Shown: piece by piece, positions 1-5,695 of the stretch
Position numbering within the stretch: position 1 is the stretch's first letter
Layout of the letters: every line of letters begins with the position of its first letter
Origin: Bacillota bacterium
GTDB taxonomy: Bacteria > Bacillota > Clostridia > Christensenellales > Aristaeellaceae
Assembly: GCA_023415145.1 (NCBI GenBank)
Contig: JAEZLW010000059.1
Coordinates: 1 to 11,818, forward strand
DNA length: 11,818 nt
Direction of reading: 5' to 3'
Program-made: the position numbers and the translations under genes
Notes under the pieces: model-generated
Told to the model about the DNA's origin: nothing
The model's input: only the letters and a program-made list of their open reading frames with translations
Databases searched by the model: none

Positions 1-568
1 TCTGGGCCGCGGGAGCGGGCCTTGTGGCTTCGGACTGATAGAAGCTGCGGCCATCATCCTGCTTGGGAGCAGCCGGCTTATCATTGCTTCCCAAGTCCCG
101 GGTCAGATTGCTTACGGTGCTCTTCACGTTCTGGGCAGCGTTTTTTACCATGGATTCCAGGTTGTCGCTGGCAAAATCGGCGCTGTCGGTTTCAAAGGTA
201 ACACGGTAGCCCAGCACCAGCAGTACGATCAGGCCCAGGAACACAAGATGTGGGCTGATGAGCAGCGCGATGATGGAGAACAACATCGAAAGGTTCACGA
301 TGATGATGTTGCCCTTTTTCACAATCAGGCGGAAACGGTACAGGCGGCTGAAAAAGTTGGAGGCCTTTTTGCTGCCGCCGCCGGCGGTGTGGCAACCTTG
401 AGCCTTTTTCTGTTCGGCTTGGGGCTTGATGCGGCCATTGCGCTCAAGGTCAACCATCGCGCGGGCCAGGTTGCCGTTGTGGTACTCCAGCAGATTAACG
501 GCTTCTTCGTAGCTGATGCCGCTTTTGCGGCGCAAAATTTCGATGTCTTCAATGGTGTAGCGTTCCAT
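1..568 (-). CDS. DUF4342-family membrane protein with N-terminal UBA-like domain (partial, 3' end off window)
   Basis: The open frame runs from ATG at 568 to the window edge (189 codons, no stop seen). Residues 1-43 resemble the UBA-like helical fold at the start of DUF4342 proteins (motif around ISYEEAVNLLEYHNGNLARA). A basic linker follows (about 44-80). Residues 81-122 form a hydrophobic hairpin-like segment starting at VKKGN and rich in I/L/V, which matches the family's GN...P...G membrane region. The tail (123-189) is polar, charged and probably disordered. AAGGAGG at 578-584, 9 nt upstream, fixes the start. The biochemical function of the family is unknown. The UBA-like fold suggests protein binding at the membrane surface. 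The gene is divergent from a histidine phosphatase and has a repeat array in its promoter, so it may respond to envelope or nutrient signals (inference). Confidence 0.8.
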   Translation of the reverse strand, partial: MERYTIEDIEILRRKSGISYEEAVNLLEYHNGNLARAMVDLERNGRIKPQAEQKKAQGCHTAGGGSKKASNFFSRLYRFRLIVKKGNIIIVNLSMLFSIIALLISPHLVFLGLIVLLVLGYRVTFETDSADFASDNLESMVKNAAQNVKSTVSNLTRDLGSNDKPAAPKQDDGRSFYQSEATRPAPAAQ

Positions 569-634
569 GGTATGTTTCCTCCTTGAAGTATCTGTGTTCT
601 TGTTTGGTGCTCAGCTTGTTTTGCTGATGATGTC

Positions 635-643
635 ATGATACCA
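635..643 (-). promoter_or_regulatory. Extended -10 promoter of the DUF4342 gene
   Basis: The minus strand reads TGG followed by TATCAT (635-640), an extended -10 element matching TATAAT at 5 of 6 positions. No good -35 hexamer stands 17 bp upstream; instead the last repeat of the hexamer array occupies that place, which is typical of activator-dependent promoters. Transcription would start near 628 and leave a leader of about 60 nt. Confidence 0.4.
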
Positions 644-662
644 TGAACCAAATATTCATGCT

Positions 663-701
663 TGAGAATGCTCTGACAATTTCATGAGAAATCCATGAGA
701 A
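663..701 (-). promoter_or_regulatory. Four 11-bp-spaced TTSTCA hexamers, OmpR/PhoB-family-type operator
   Basis: Read on the minus strand, the hexamers TTCTCA (696-701), TTCTCA (685-690), TTGTCA (674-679) and TTCTCA (663-668) follow each other with exactly 5 bp between them. The first two lie in a 10-bp direct repeat (CATGAGAAAT on plus, 683-692 and 694-703). Tandem hexamers with an 11-bp period are the usual binding geometry of PhoB/PhoP-type response regulators. The last hexamer would sit at about -35 to -40 of the promoter proposed at 635-643, as expected for activation of the DUF4342 gene. Which regulator binds is not known from this window. Confidence 0.55.
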
Positions 702-714
702 ATTCAATGATTTG

Positions 715-744
715 TTTTCAGAATAAGAGAAAAAATGGTATGAT
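715..744 (+). promoter_or_regulatory. Sigma-A-type promoter of the histidine phosphatase gene
   Basis: TTTTCA (715-720, 4 of 6 matches) and TATGAT (739-744, 5 of 6) are separated by 18 bp, with TGG directly before the -10 hexamer (extended -10). The start point would be about 22 nt upstream of the coding start. The 11-bp repeat array lies immediately upstream of this -35 box, in the orientation of the opposite gene. Confidence 0.45.
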
Positions 745-773
745 GGATAAAACATGATGGGAGATGATAGGCG

Positions 774-1373
774 ATGGATCTGTTTTTGATCCGTCACGGG
801 CAATCCGAGGCCGATTTGCTGGATGTGCATGAGGGCAGGGCCGATTTTCCGCTGACGGAGCTGGGGTCACGCCAGGCCGCTAGCATGGCCCAGTGGATGG
901 CCAGTGAGTATGCCTTGGACCGCATCTATTCCAGCACCTTGAAACGAGCGGCTCAGACGGTGGCATATCTTTCGGATGCATGCGGCCTGGAACCCATCTT
1001 TGAACCGGAATTGATGGAAAGGGACAATGGCCTGCTGGCGGGCATCGACTACAAGGAAGCGGAACGCCTGTACCCCCAGGCGGCAACACTGCCCGTTCAT
1101 AGAGCGTTGTATAACATGGAGCCGCTGCTTGATTTTCGTTACCGCGCGGAAAGAGTGTTGTCCAGAATTCTGGAGGAGTCACATGGTTTGAAGGCAGTGG
1201 CTATCGTTTCCCATGGCGGAATGATCAACCGATTGTGCCATTGCCTACTGCGCCTGCCGCTGGAAAGTGAAGCTGTGTTTTATACAGGCGATACCGGCAT
1301 ACATGGATGGCGGTTGTCGGAAGGCCGAAGAGCCATTTTATTTGCAAACAGAACGAACCATTTGCCAAATTAA
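774..1373 (+). CDS. Histidine phosphatase family protein (phosphoglycerate-mutase-like)
   Basis: This is a 199-residue soluble enzyme of the two-histidine phosphatase superfamily, which uses a phosphohistidine intermediate to hydrolyse phosphate esters. The RHG motif is at residues 7-9 (catalytic H8 with R7), R58 lies in STLKRAAQT, the acidic residue E82 in LMERDNG, and the second histidine H147 in VSHGGMINR. The length suits the short PhoE/CobC/GpmB-like branch, not dPGM glycolytic mutase. The motifs do not reveal the substrate. A GGGAG-like ribosome binding site lies about 10 nt upstream of ATG 774. The gene has its own promoter, divergent from the DUF4342 gene, and is followed after about 75 nt by another promoter, so it is probably monocistronic. 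No terminator hairpin is evident after it. Confidence 0.85.
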   Translation: MDLFLIRHGQSEADLLDVHEGRADFPLTELGSRQAASMAQWMASEYALDRIYSSTLKRAAQTVAYLSDACGLEPIFEPELMERDNGLLAGIDYKEAERLYPQAATLPVHRALYNMEPLLDFRYRAERVLSRILEESHGLKAVAIVSHGGMINRLCHCLLRLPLESEAVFYTGDTGIHGWRLSEGRRAILFANRTNHLPN

Positions 1374-1386
1374 TATTTCTATTAGC

Positions 1387-1432
1387 ATCGAAATATATTG
1401 ACATCCTTATTTTCGATTGATATAATATCGAA
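1387..1432 (+). promoter_or_regulatory. ATCGAA repeat operator overlapping the consensus promoter
   Basis: Three copies of the same short word flank the promoter elements: ATCGAAA at 1387-1393, its inverse TTTCGAT at 1411-1417, and ATCGAA at 1427-1432. The second and third form an inverted repeat with a 9-bp centre that encloses the -10 box; the first and second form one around the -35 box. A further ATATTTC/GAAATAT inverted repeat lies at 1373-1379/1390-1396. ArsR-family repressors typically bind inverted repeats over their own promoters, so the regulator at 1818-2408 is the likely ligand (inference). Confidence 0.6.
1398..1426 (+). promoter_or_regulatory. Perfect consensus sigma-A promoter of the ArsR-DUF2087 cassette
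   Basis: TTGACA (1398-1403) and TATAAT (1421-1426) both match consensus exactly, and the spacer is the ideal 17 bp. Such a strong promoter in front of a regulator gene suggests that it is normally held down by a repressor. The start point would be near 1433, leaving a leader of only about 17 nt. Confidence 0.85.
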
Positions 1433-1449
1433 TGTAAGGAGTGATTTTG

Positions 1450-1821
1450 ATGGATATAAAATTGATTCTTGATCTCCACGACCGGTTCATGATGGGGAAG
1501 ATGGCGGAAATAGAACACAAAATATCTTTTCTTGAAAAGGACCAAAGGCAAGATGAAGCAAACCTTTACAAAGCACGGCGGAATGTGTTTGATGTCTTCC
1601 GCAAGATGCTCGCAGCTTCCCGCAAGAAAGAGGATAAAGCTCTTGAGAGCTATCGCAATTACCTGATCATGATTCCCAAGAACTGGATGGAAGCCAGGGA
1701 ACAGGCGATTTCGTATGGTGATATCAACCGGCAGACTGTGGAAGATATGAAACTGTCAGCTCATAAAGAAATCGTACAGCATTTAAGCGATACCACGGGA
1801 GAAGGGGGGCAGGAGCAATGA
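1450..1821 (+). CDS. Small helical protein of unknown function, coupled to the ArsR-DUF2087 regulator
   Basis: I do not recognise this 123-residue protein. It is highly charged and predicted by eye to be almost wholly alpha-helical (residues 1-100), with a possible coiled-coil stretch around 15-65 and no signal peptide or membrane segment. The start is ATG 1450, because AAGGAG at 1436-1441 lies 8 nt upstream. The in-frame GTG at 1441 is part of that ribosome binding site and is an unlikely start. Its stop overlaps the next start as ATGA (1818-1821), which indicates translational coupling and a shared job with the ArsR-DUF2087 regulator. It could be a partner or sensor subunit of the regulator, or the controlled effector. 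No function should be assigned. Confidence 0.8.
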   Translation: MDIKLILDLHDRFMMGKMAEIEHKISFLEKDQRQDEANLYKARRNVFDVFRKMLAASRKKEDKALESYRNYLIMIPKNWMEAREQAISYGDINRQTVEDMKLSAHKEIVQHLSDTTGEGGQEQ

Positions 1822-2408
1822 TTGAGACAGTTGAGCTTTTCAAATGCTTGGCGGACAAATCCAGGCTTCAGATTCTATCCGGTCTGATGGCCGAGCCGAT
1901 GTATGTGGAGCTGATAGCCCAAAGACTGGCTCTATCGCCATCTACGGTATCCTTCCACCTCAAAAAACTGGAAGCGGCGGGCCTGGTGTCTTCCCAAAAA
2001 GAGCAGTATTATACGGTCTATGCCCTGAAGGAAGGGGCTCTAAAGAAAACGATTGAGAGCTTTTTGGTATGCGATACAAAGGAAAAAAGCGTGGAAGAGC
2101 AGCGGGAGGAAGCATACCGCCGCAAGGTACTGGATAGCTTTTTTGTGTACGGCAAACTGAAAAGCTTACCCGTACAATACAAGAAAAAGCGCATCGTTCT
2201 GGAAGAAATGGCAGAAATGTTCCTGCCGGGCAAGAGATATACGGAAAAAGAGGTCAATATCCTGATCGCCGATGTAAATGAAGACTTTTGCACGCTGCGC
2301 AGGGAATTGATCTGCGAGCATCTGTTGGACCGTGACCATGGTGTGTATTGGCGGGTGGAAGCAGAAAGAACGGATACATCGCTTGGCGATGAAAAGGGAA
2401 CAGAATGA
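1818..2408 (+). CDS. ArsR-family winged-helix regulator with C-terminal DUF2087 domain
   Basis: The protein has 196 residues. Residues 1-75 form an ArsR-type winged helix: the opening LFKCLADKSRLQIL, then a helix-turn-helix at about 27-52 with recognition helix SPSTVSFHLKKL and wing GLVSSQKEQYYTVY. Residues 115-180 match DUF2087, with its signature of YTEKEVN, a conserved LRRELI stretch and DHGVYWRV. The classical cysteine pair of metal-sensing ArsR proteins (the CVC box) is absent, so a metal-sensor role is unlikely. DUF2087 is found both alone and fused to helix-turn-helix domains; its ligand is unknown. The start overlaps the upstream stop (ATGA) and is preceded by a purine-rich GGGGGG/AGGAG region. 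It is the probable autorepressor of the promoter at 1398-1426. The C-terminus is polar. Confidence 0.85.
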   Translation: MIETVELFKCLADKSRLQILSGLMAEPMYVELIAQRLALSPSTVSFHLKKLEAAGLVSSQKEQYYTVYALKEGALKKTIESFLVCDTKEKSVEEQREEAYRRKVLDSFFVYGKLKSLPVQYKKKRIVLEEMAEMFLPGKRYTEKEVNILIADVNEDFCTLRRELICEHLLDRDHGVYWRVEAERTDTSLGDEKGTE

Positions 2409-2448
2409 TTTTCTCCGGCTGTTATATGATTGATTTCTCTTGTGGTTT

Positions 2449-4584
2449 TTAAGCTTTTATATCAATGACATGCCATTGCCCTCGATGATGGATTTGCAAT
2501 TTGACCCGTTTCCAGTGGCTGGGCAGCCGTAGCGTGGGCGTCAGCTTCCCGGCAGCGGGATCCAGCCCCAGGAATCCGTTTAGCAGTGTCATGTAAGCAC
2601 CGCCAGCTGCCGCGGGATGGGTGCCGCCGATATAGATAAGCCCAGCCCATTCCTTGCCTCCGCCCTGAAGATCGGCCCTGGCTGATTTCATGAACAAGGG
2701 ATAAGCCTCCTCCGGCCGTCCGGTCAAACACGCCGTTAAAGCGTACATGCAGGCACTGAGGGAAGAACCGTGCTCCGTGCGGGGCTCATAGTAGTCATAA
2801 TTTTGGGCAATCGTTTCCGCAGTATACTTTTCTTTGAACAAATAGAGCATGGTCATCACGTCCGCCTGCTTGATCACTTGGGTCTGTGATGCCACACCGT
2901 ACGCGCCACCCCAGTATTCCTTGGGGTGCAACAGGCGGGAGCGGACTTCTTCCACAGTTGTATCTTGCAGTGCAAAATAGCCATCGAACTGCTCAATGCG
3001 TCCCGTTACAGGGTCTGGCTTTTGCTCCTTGAGTTTTTCGGCCGCCTCTTGAAAATTCGGCAGATCCTTCACAAAATCCAGCTTTTCGTTAAGGGTCAGA
3101 TATGCGTCCGGATCCAGCTCCATCAGCCTCTTGGCTGCAAGAACGGCTTGCCTAAAAACAAACCTTGCCATCTCATTGGTATAAGCGTTGTTGTCAACAC
3201 GCTCGTGGTACTCATCGGGGCCTATCACATCCTTCAGTTCCCATACATCGCCGGCAACACGCTTGATAAGCAGACTGTAATAGAACCGTGCGCATTGCAG
3301 CATGACTTCGCAAGCGCCAAAAATCAGCAAGTCTTCTTCTCCGGTCCAAGCCATGTACTTCACCAGCCCATATACCACGGCTGCGGAAATATGAATTTGC
3401 TTATCCTTAAAATAGGTGCGCATGGGGCGTCCTGTGAACACATCTGTAACGTTGTAATCCGAGCAGGCATCAAAGCCGCCCTCCTGGCTCTCCCAGGCGT
3501 AAAATGCACCGTCGAACCCGTAATGCTTTGCCTTTTTCAGTGCACCGGACAGCGTTTGGATGCGGTAATTGAGTGCGCTCTTAGCTGCCTGTGGGAGGCA
3601 GGAAAGATAAAAGTCCAGCATGAACATTTCCGTATCCCAAAATACAGCCCCCTTGTAGGTTTGGCCAGACAGGCCACGGGCCGCCACAGAAAGATCATCC
3701 CGATGCCTTGGCGCGATGCACATCAAATGGTACATGGAATAGTTCAGCGCTGTTTCGGCAGCCTCATCGCCTTCGATGGTGACCTCTGCATGTTTCCAAA
3801 GTGATTCCCAAGCCGCGATATGGGCTGAAAGCACAGCATTATATTCCGGCAGCATTTCTTCCTGTGCTGTCTTTTTGGGATCCAGATCATCCTTGGTGGT
3901 ATATACCGCTGCCACCATCGTCAGACTGTATGTCTGCCCTGCTTTGGCATGAATCGAAAAAGTGAGCTGACTGCACTCCCTGTGCATTTTTGCTGGAAAA
4001 TCCAAAGAACACCTGCCGGAAACGGCCACCGCTTCGCCGGTATCCGTACCTGCGCATACGGTAAGCATGTCATTTTCATATTCTGAGAAGATATTACAAT
4101 AATGCGGACCGTGGATGTCCCATACGTCGCTGTCGATGGCCCATGTGATGGAAAGCAGCCCATCAGCATCCGTGTTTACGGCATATTGCATAGCAAGCAG
4201 ATGCACAGTGGGAAGGCTGGCGAAGCGTCTGCAGGAAACGGCAACCTTCTTGCCATTCACGTTAAATACAGTGTCTCTCATTTGGATACCATGACGGAAG
4301 TTGATACCTTGCCGGTGGGAAAGGGGAGATGTTTTCAGTGTATTCAGGCAGACGCTGTCAAAGCTGCTTTGTATGAAGAATGGATTGGGGGCATTGAGGG
4401 GTTCCCGCCAACCCTCACCATGGCGGTGATAAATTCCGGAAAGGTTTACGGCAGCAAGCTGATCTTTTCCGTATTCTTCCAATGTCCCCCGCACACCGAG
4501 GTAGCCGTTGCCACAAAGGAAACGGTTTCCCAGTTCCGCAGCCGATTCAGCTTCAAAGCCTTCCTTGGTGATCTCCCAAAGCAT
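2449..4584 (-). CDS. Glycoside hydrolase family 65 disaccharide phosphorylase
   Basis: The 711-residue enzyme belongs to GH65 (maltose, trehalose, kojibiose and nigerose phosphorylases), which cleaves an alpha-glucoside with phosphate to give beta-glucose 1-phosphate by inversion. An N-terminal beta-sandwich covers about 1-265 (with GNGYLGVRG near 25-33). The (alpha/alpha)6 catalytic barrel follows, with FWDTEMF (315-321), FYAWESQ (361-367), the general acid E458 in GPDEYHE, KQAD (572-575) and TEHGSSLS (603-610) near the phosphate site. A short C-terminal domain follows GGTHPAAAGG. FYAWESQ and TDVFTGRPMRT recall the nigerose/kojibiose phosphorylase branch, but the acceptor cannot be decided. 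It is slightly shorter than the usual 740-790 residues. There is no signal peptide, so it is cytoplasmic. GGAGGTGA (4589-4596) supports ATG 4584. No beta-phosphoglucomutase, transporter or regulator gene is adjacent. Confidence 0.9.
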   Translation of the reverse strand: MLWEITKEGFEAESAAELGNRFLCGNGYLGVRGTLEEYGKDQLAAVNLSGIYHRHGEGWREPLNAPNPFFIQSSFDSVCLNTLKTSPLSHRQGINFRHGIQMRDTVFNVNGKKVAVSCRRFASLPTVHLLAMQYAVNTDADGLLSITWAIDSDVWDIHGPHYCNIFSEYENDMLTVCAGTDTGEAVAVSGRCSLDFPAKMHRECSQLTFSIHAKAGQTYSLTMVAAVYTTKDDLDPKKTAQEEMLPEYNAVLSAHIAAWESLWKHAEVTIEGDEAAETALNYSMYHLMCIAPRHRDDLSVAARGLSGQTYKGAVFWDTEMFMLDFYLSCLPQAAKSALNYRIQTLSGALKKAKHYGFDGAFYAWESQEGGFDACSDYNVTDVFTGRPMRTYFKDKQIHISAAVVYGLVKYMAWTGEEDLLIFGACEVMLQCARFYYSLLIKRVAGDVWELKDVIGPDEYHERVDNNAYTNEMARFVFRQAVLAAKRLMELDPDAYLTLNEKLDFVKDLPNFQEAAEKLKEQKPDPVTGRIEQFDGYFALQDTTVEEVRSRLLHPKEYWGGAYGVASQTQVIKQADVMTMLYLFKEKYTAETIAQNYDYYEPRTEHGSSLSACMYALTACLTGRPEEAYPLFMKSARADLQGGGKEWAGLIYIGGTHPAAAGGAYMTLLNGFLGLDPAAGKLTPTLRLPSHWKRVKLQIHHRGQWHVIDIKA

Positions 4585-4598
4585 AGGGTCACCTCCAA

Positions 4599-4616
4599 AA
4601 GTTTAACGTTAAACTT
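4599..4616 (-). promoter_or_regulatory. Perfect 18-bp palindrome, LacI-type operator of the GH65 gene
   Basis: AAGTTTAACGTTAAACTT is its own reverse complement. It has an even length and a central CG, the hallmark of LacI/GalR-family operators. It lies directly downstream of the proposed start point (about 4616) and upstream of the ribosome binding site, where a bound repressor would block transcription of the phosphorylase gene. No LacI-family gene is present in the window. Confidence 0.75.
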
Positions 4617-4622
4617 ATAAAC

Positions 4623-4651
4623 AGTATATCACATATTCTGTCACAGGTAAA
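4623..4651 (-). promoter_or_regulatory. Promoter of the GH65 phosphorylase gene
   Basis: The minus strand has TTTACC (4646-4651, 4 of 6) and TATACT (4623-4628, 5 of 6) with a 17-bp spacer, and TGA precedes the -10 hexamer as an extended -10. The start point would be near 4616, at the edge of the perfect palindrome. Confidence 0.55.
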
Positions 4652-4658
4652 CGTTACA
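4647..4658 (-). promoter_or_regulatory. Second, imperfect operator copy over the -35 box of the GH65 promoter
   Basis: GTAAACGTTACA (plus strand) matches the core of the 18-bp palindrome at 9 of 12 positions, including AACGTTA. Its central CG is 45 bp from that of the main operator. It overlaps the -35 hexamer, so it could be an auxiliary repressor site allowing looping or direct occlusion. Its symmetry is weaker, so the call is less certain. Confidence 0.4.
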
Positions 4659-4711
4659 ATATCATTTTTACAAAAAGCCTCATCCCAAACGACAAATGAA
4701 TATTGGCATGC

Positions 4712-4740
4712 TTGCAAAGCCGCTTTTTGCGTGCTAAAGT
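4712..4740 (+). promoter_or_regulatory. Weak promoter of the glycerophosphodiesterase gene
   Basis: TTGCAA (4712-4717) and TAAAGT (4735-4740) each match consensus at 4 of 6 positions. The spacer is 17 bp, and TGC stands before the -10 hexamer (extended -10). The GCAAA/TTTGC inverted repeat around 4714-4730 lies within it and might be a protein-binding site. The evidence is modest. Confidence 0.35.
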
Positions 4741-4774
4741 ATTGTCTAAAGAAACCATAGAAGGGGAAATTTGA

Positions 4775-5503
4775 ATGCAAACCAAGATCTGGGCGCACCG
4801 GGGGGCATCCGGCGACGCCCCTGAAAACACGCTGGCGGCTTTTCAAATGGCAGTGGATATGGGCGCCGATGGTATTGAATTGGATGTACACTTTACAAAG
4901 GACAGGCAGGTGGTGGTCACTCACGACGATGATACAAACCGGGTGACGGGGTATAAGGGGAGAATCGGCGATTTAACACTTCATCAGCTAAAAATGCTTG
5001 ATTTTTCATGCGGTATGGCGGCATTCAAGGGAGAAACGATCCCCACATTGGAAGAAGTATTAGCGCTGATTCAGCCGGGAAAGTTACACATCAACATTGA
5101 ACTGAAAACCAACAATGAGAATCCCGAAGGACTAGAGGAAGCGTGCCAGGCGCTGGTTGAAAAATACAATATGGAGGAACGAATCTTGTATTCGTCCTTC
5201 AACCATTACTCCTTGGCCCATTTGCACAGCGTTGCGCCTCATATGAAATGCGGCATACTGTATTCCAACAAGCCTTATAGGCCTTGGGAATACGCAAGAT
5301 CCTTCGGCTGTGCTGCTGTGCATCCCCACTTTGGTAGCGTGAACTCCTTGGGATATATGGCGGAATGCCATCAGGCCGGCATTGCCTGCAATGTGTGGAC
5401 GGTGAACAGCGAACAGGACATAAATGCTATGCTGGAGCTTCAGGTGGATGGTATCATCACAAACTATCCCGCACTGGCACGGCGCCTTCGGGACAGAACA
5501 TAA
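4775..5503 (+). CDS. Glycerophosphodiester phosphodiesterase (GDPD family, cytoplasmic)
   Basis: This 242-residue TIM-barrel enzyme hydrolyses glycerophosphodiesters, the deacylation products of phospholipids, to glycerol 3-phosphate and an alcohol. The family motifs are complete: HRGASGDAPENT at 8-19 (catalytic H8, R9, E17), metal ligands in GIELDVHFTKD (E35, D37), the second catalytic histidine H50 in VVTHDD, and INIELK at 106-111. The C-terminal barrel signature VWTVN and IITNYP are also present. There is no signal peptide, which points to the UgpQ-like intracellular type, not periplasmic or secreted GlpQ. AAGGGG at 4761-4766 precedes ATG 4775 by 8 nt. The gene is divergent from the GH65 gene and followed by a hairpin, so it is probably monocistronic. 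The exact substrate is not decided. Confidence 0.9.
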   Translation: MQTKIWAHRGASGDAPENTLAAFQMAVDMGADGIELDVHFTKDRQVVVTHDDDTNRVTGYKGRIGDLTLHQLKMLDFSCGMAAFKGETIPTLEEVLALIQPGKLHINIELKTNNENPEGLEEACQALVEKYNMEERILYSSFNHYSLAHLHSVAPHMKCGILYSNKPYRPWEYARSFGCAAVHPHFGSVNSLGYMAECHQAGIACNVWTVNSEQDINAMLELQVDGIITNYPALARRLRDRT

Positions 5504-5511
5504 AATAGTGC

Positions 5512-5553
5512 ATGCGGGAATGGTTCAAATGAAGCGTTCCCGCATATATTTTG
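5512..5553 (+). terminator. Probable terminator after the glycerophosphodiesterase gene
   Basis: ATGCGGGAA (5512-5520) pairs with TTCCCGCAT (5537-5545) in a perfect 9-bp stem, and TTCA/TGAA can pair inside the 16-nt loop. A T-rich but not pure tail (TATATTTTG) follows. It begins 9 nt after the stop codon. The imperfect tail makes it a moderate call. Confidence 0.5.
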
Positions 5554-5618
5554 TATGCTGTTGCATCCTTGCCGGAGAGACAGTTCTGGGAAAAATTTTC
5601 AGTATTCTGTAAAACCCC

Positions 5619-5647
5619 TTGACTTTTCCCGGGAAATGATGTATAAT
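5619..5647 (+). promoter_or_regulatory. Promoter of cysK with a palindrome in the spacer
   Basis: TTGACT (5619-5624, 5 of 6) and TATAAT (5642-5647, 6 of 6) are 17 bp apart. The spacer contains the perfect 12-bp palindrome TTTCCCGGGAAA (5625-5636), a likely repressor site. The imperfect repeat ATACC-N4-GGAAT (5655-5668) lies at the start point and loosely resembles Rrf2-family (CymR/IscR-like) sites as I remember them. The transcript would start near 5654. Confidence 0.7.
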
Positions 5648-5695
5648 CCATACAATACCACTAGGAATACTAAGATGTCGAAAGAGGGAATCATC

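Noticed and set aside
2409..2448. Terminator between the convergent ArsR-DUF2087 and GH65 genes
   Set aside because: No stem of useful length can be formed in these 40 bases, only a short T run.
2926..3804. Long plus-strand open frame of 292 codons inside the GH65 gene
   Set aside because: It lies antisense to a gene with complete family motifs, has no ribosome binding site and looks like a frame shadow.
5555..5695. Upstream extension of cysK
   Set aside because: The cysK promoter (TTGACT-17-TATAAT) lies within it, and CysK proteins start at the sequence found from 5696.
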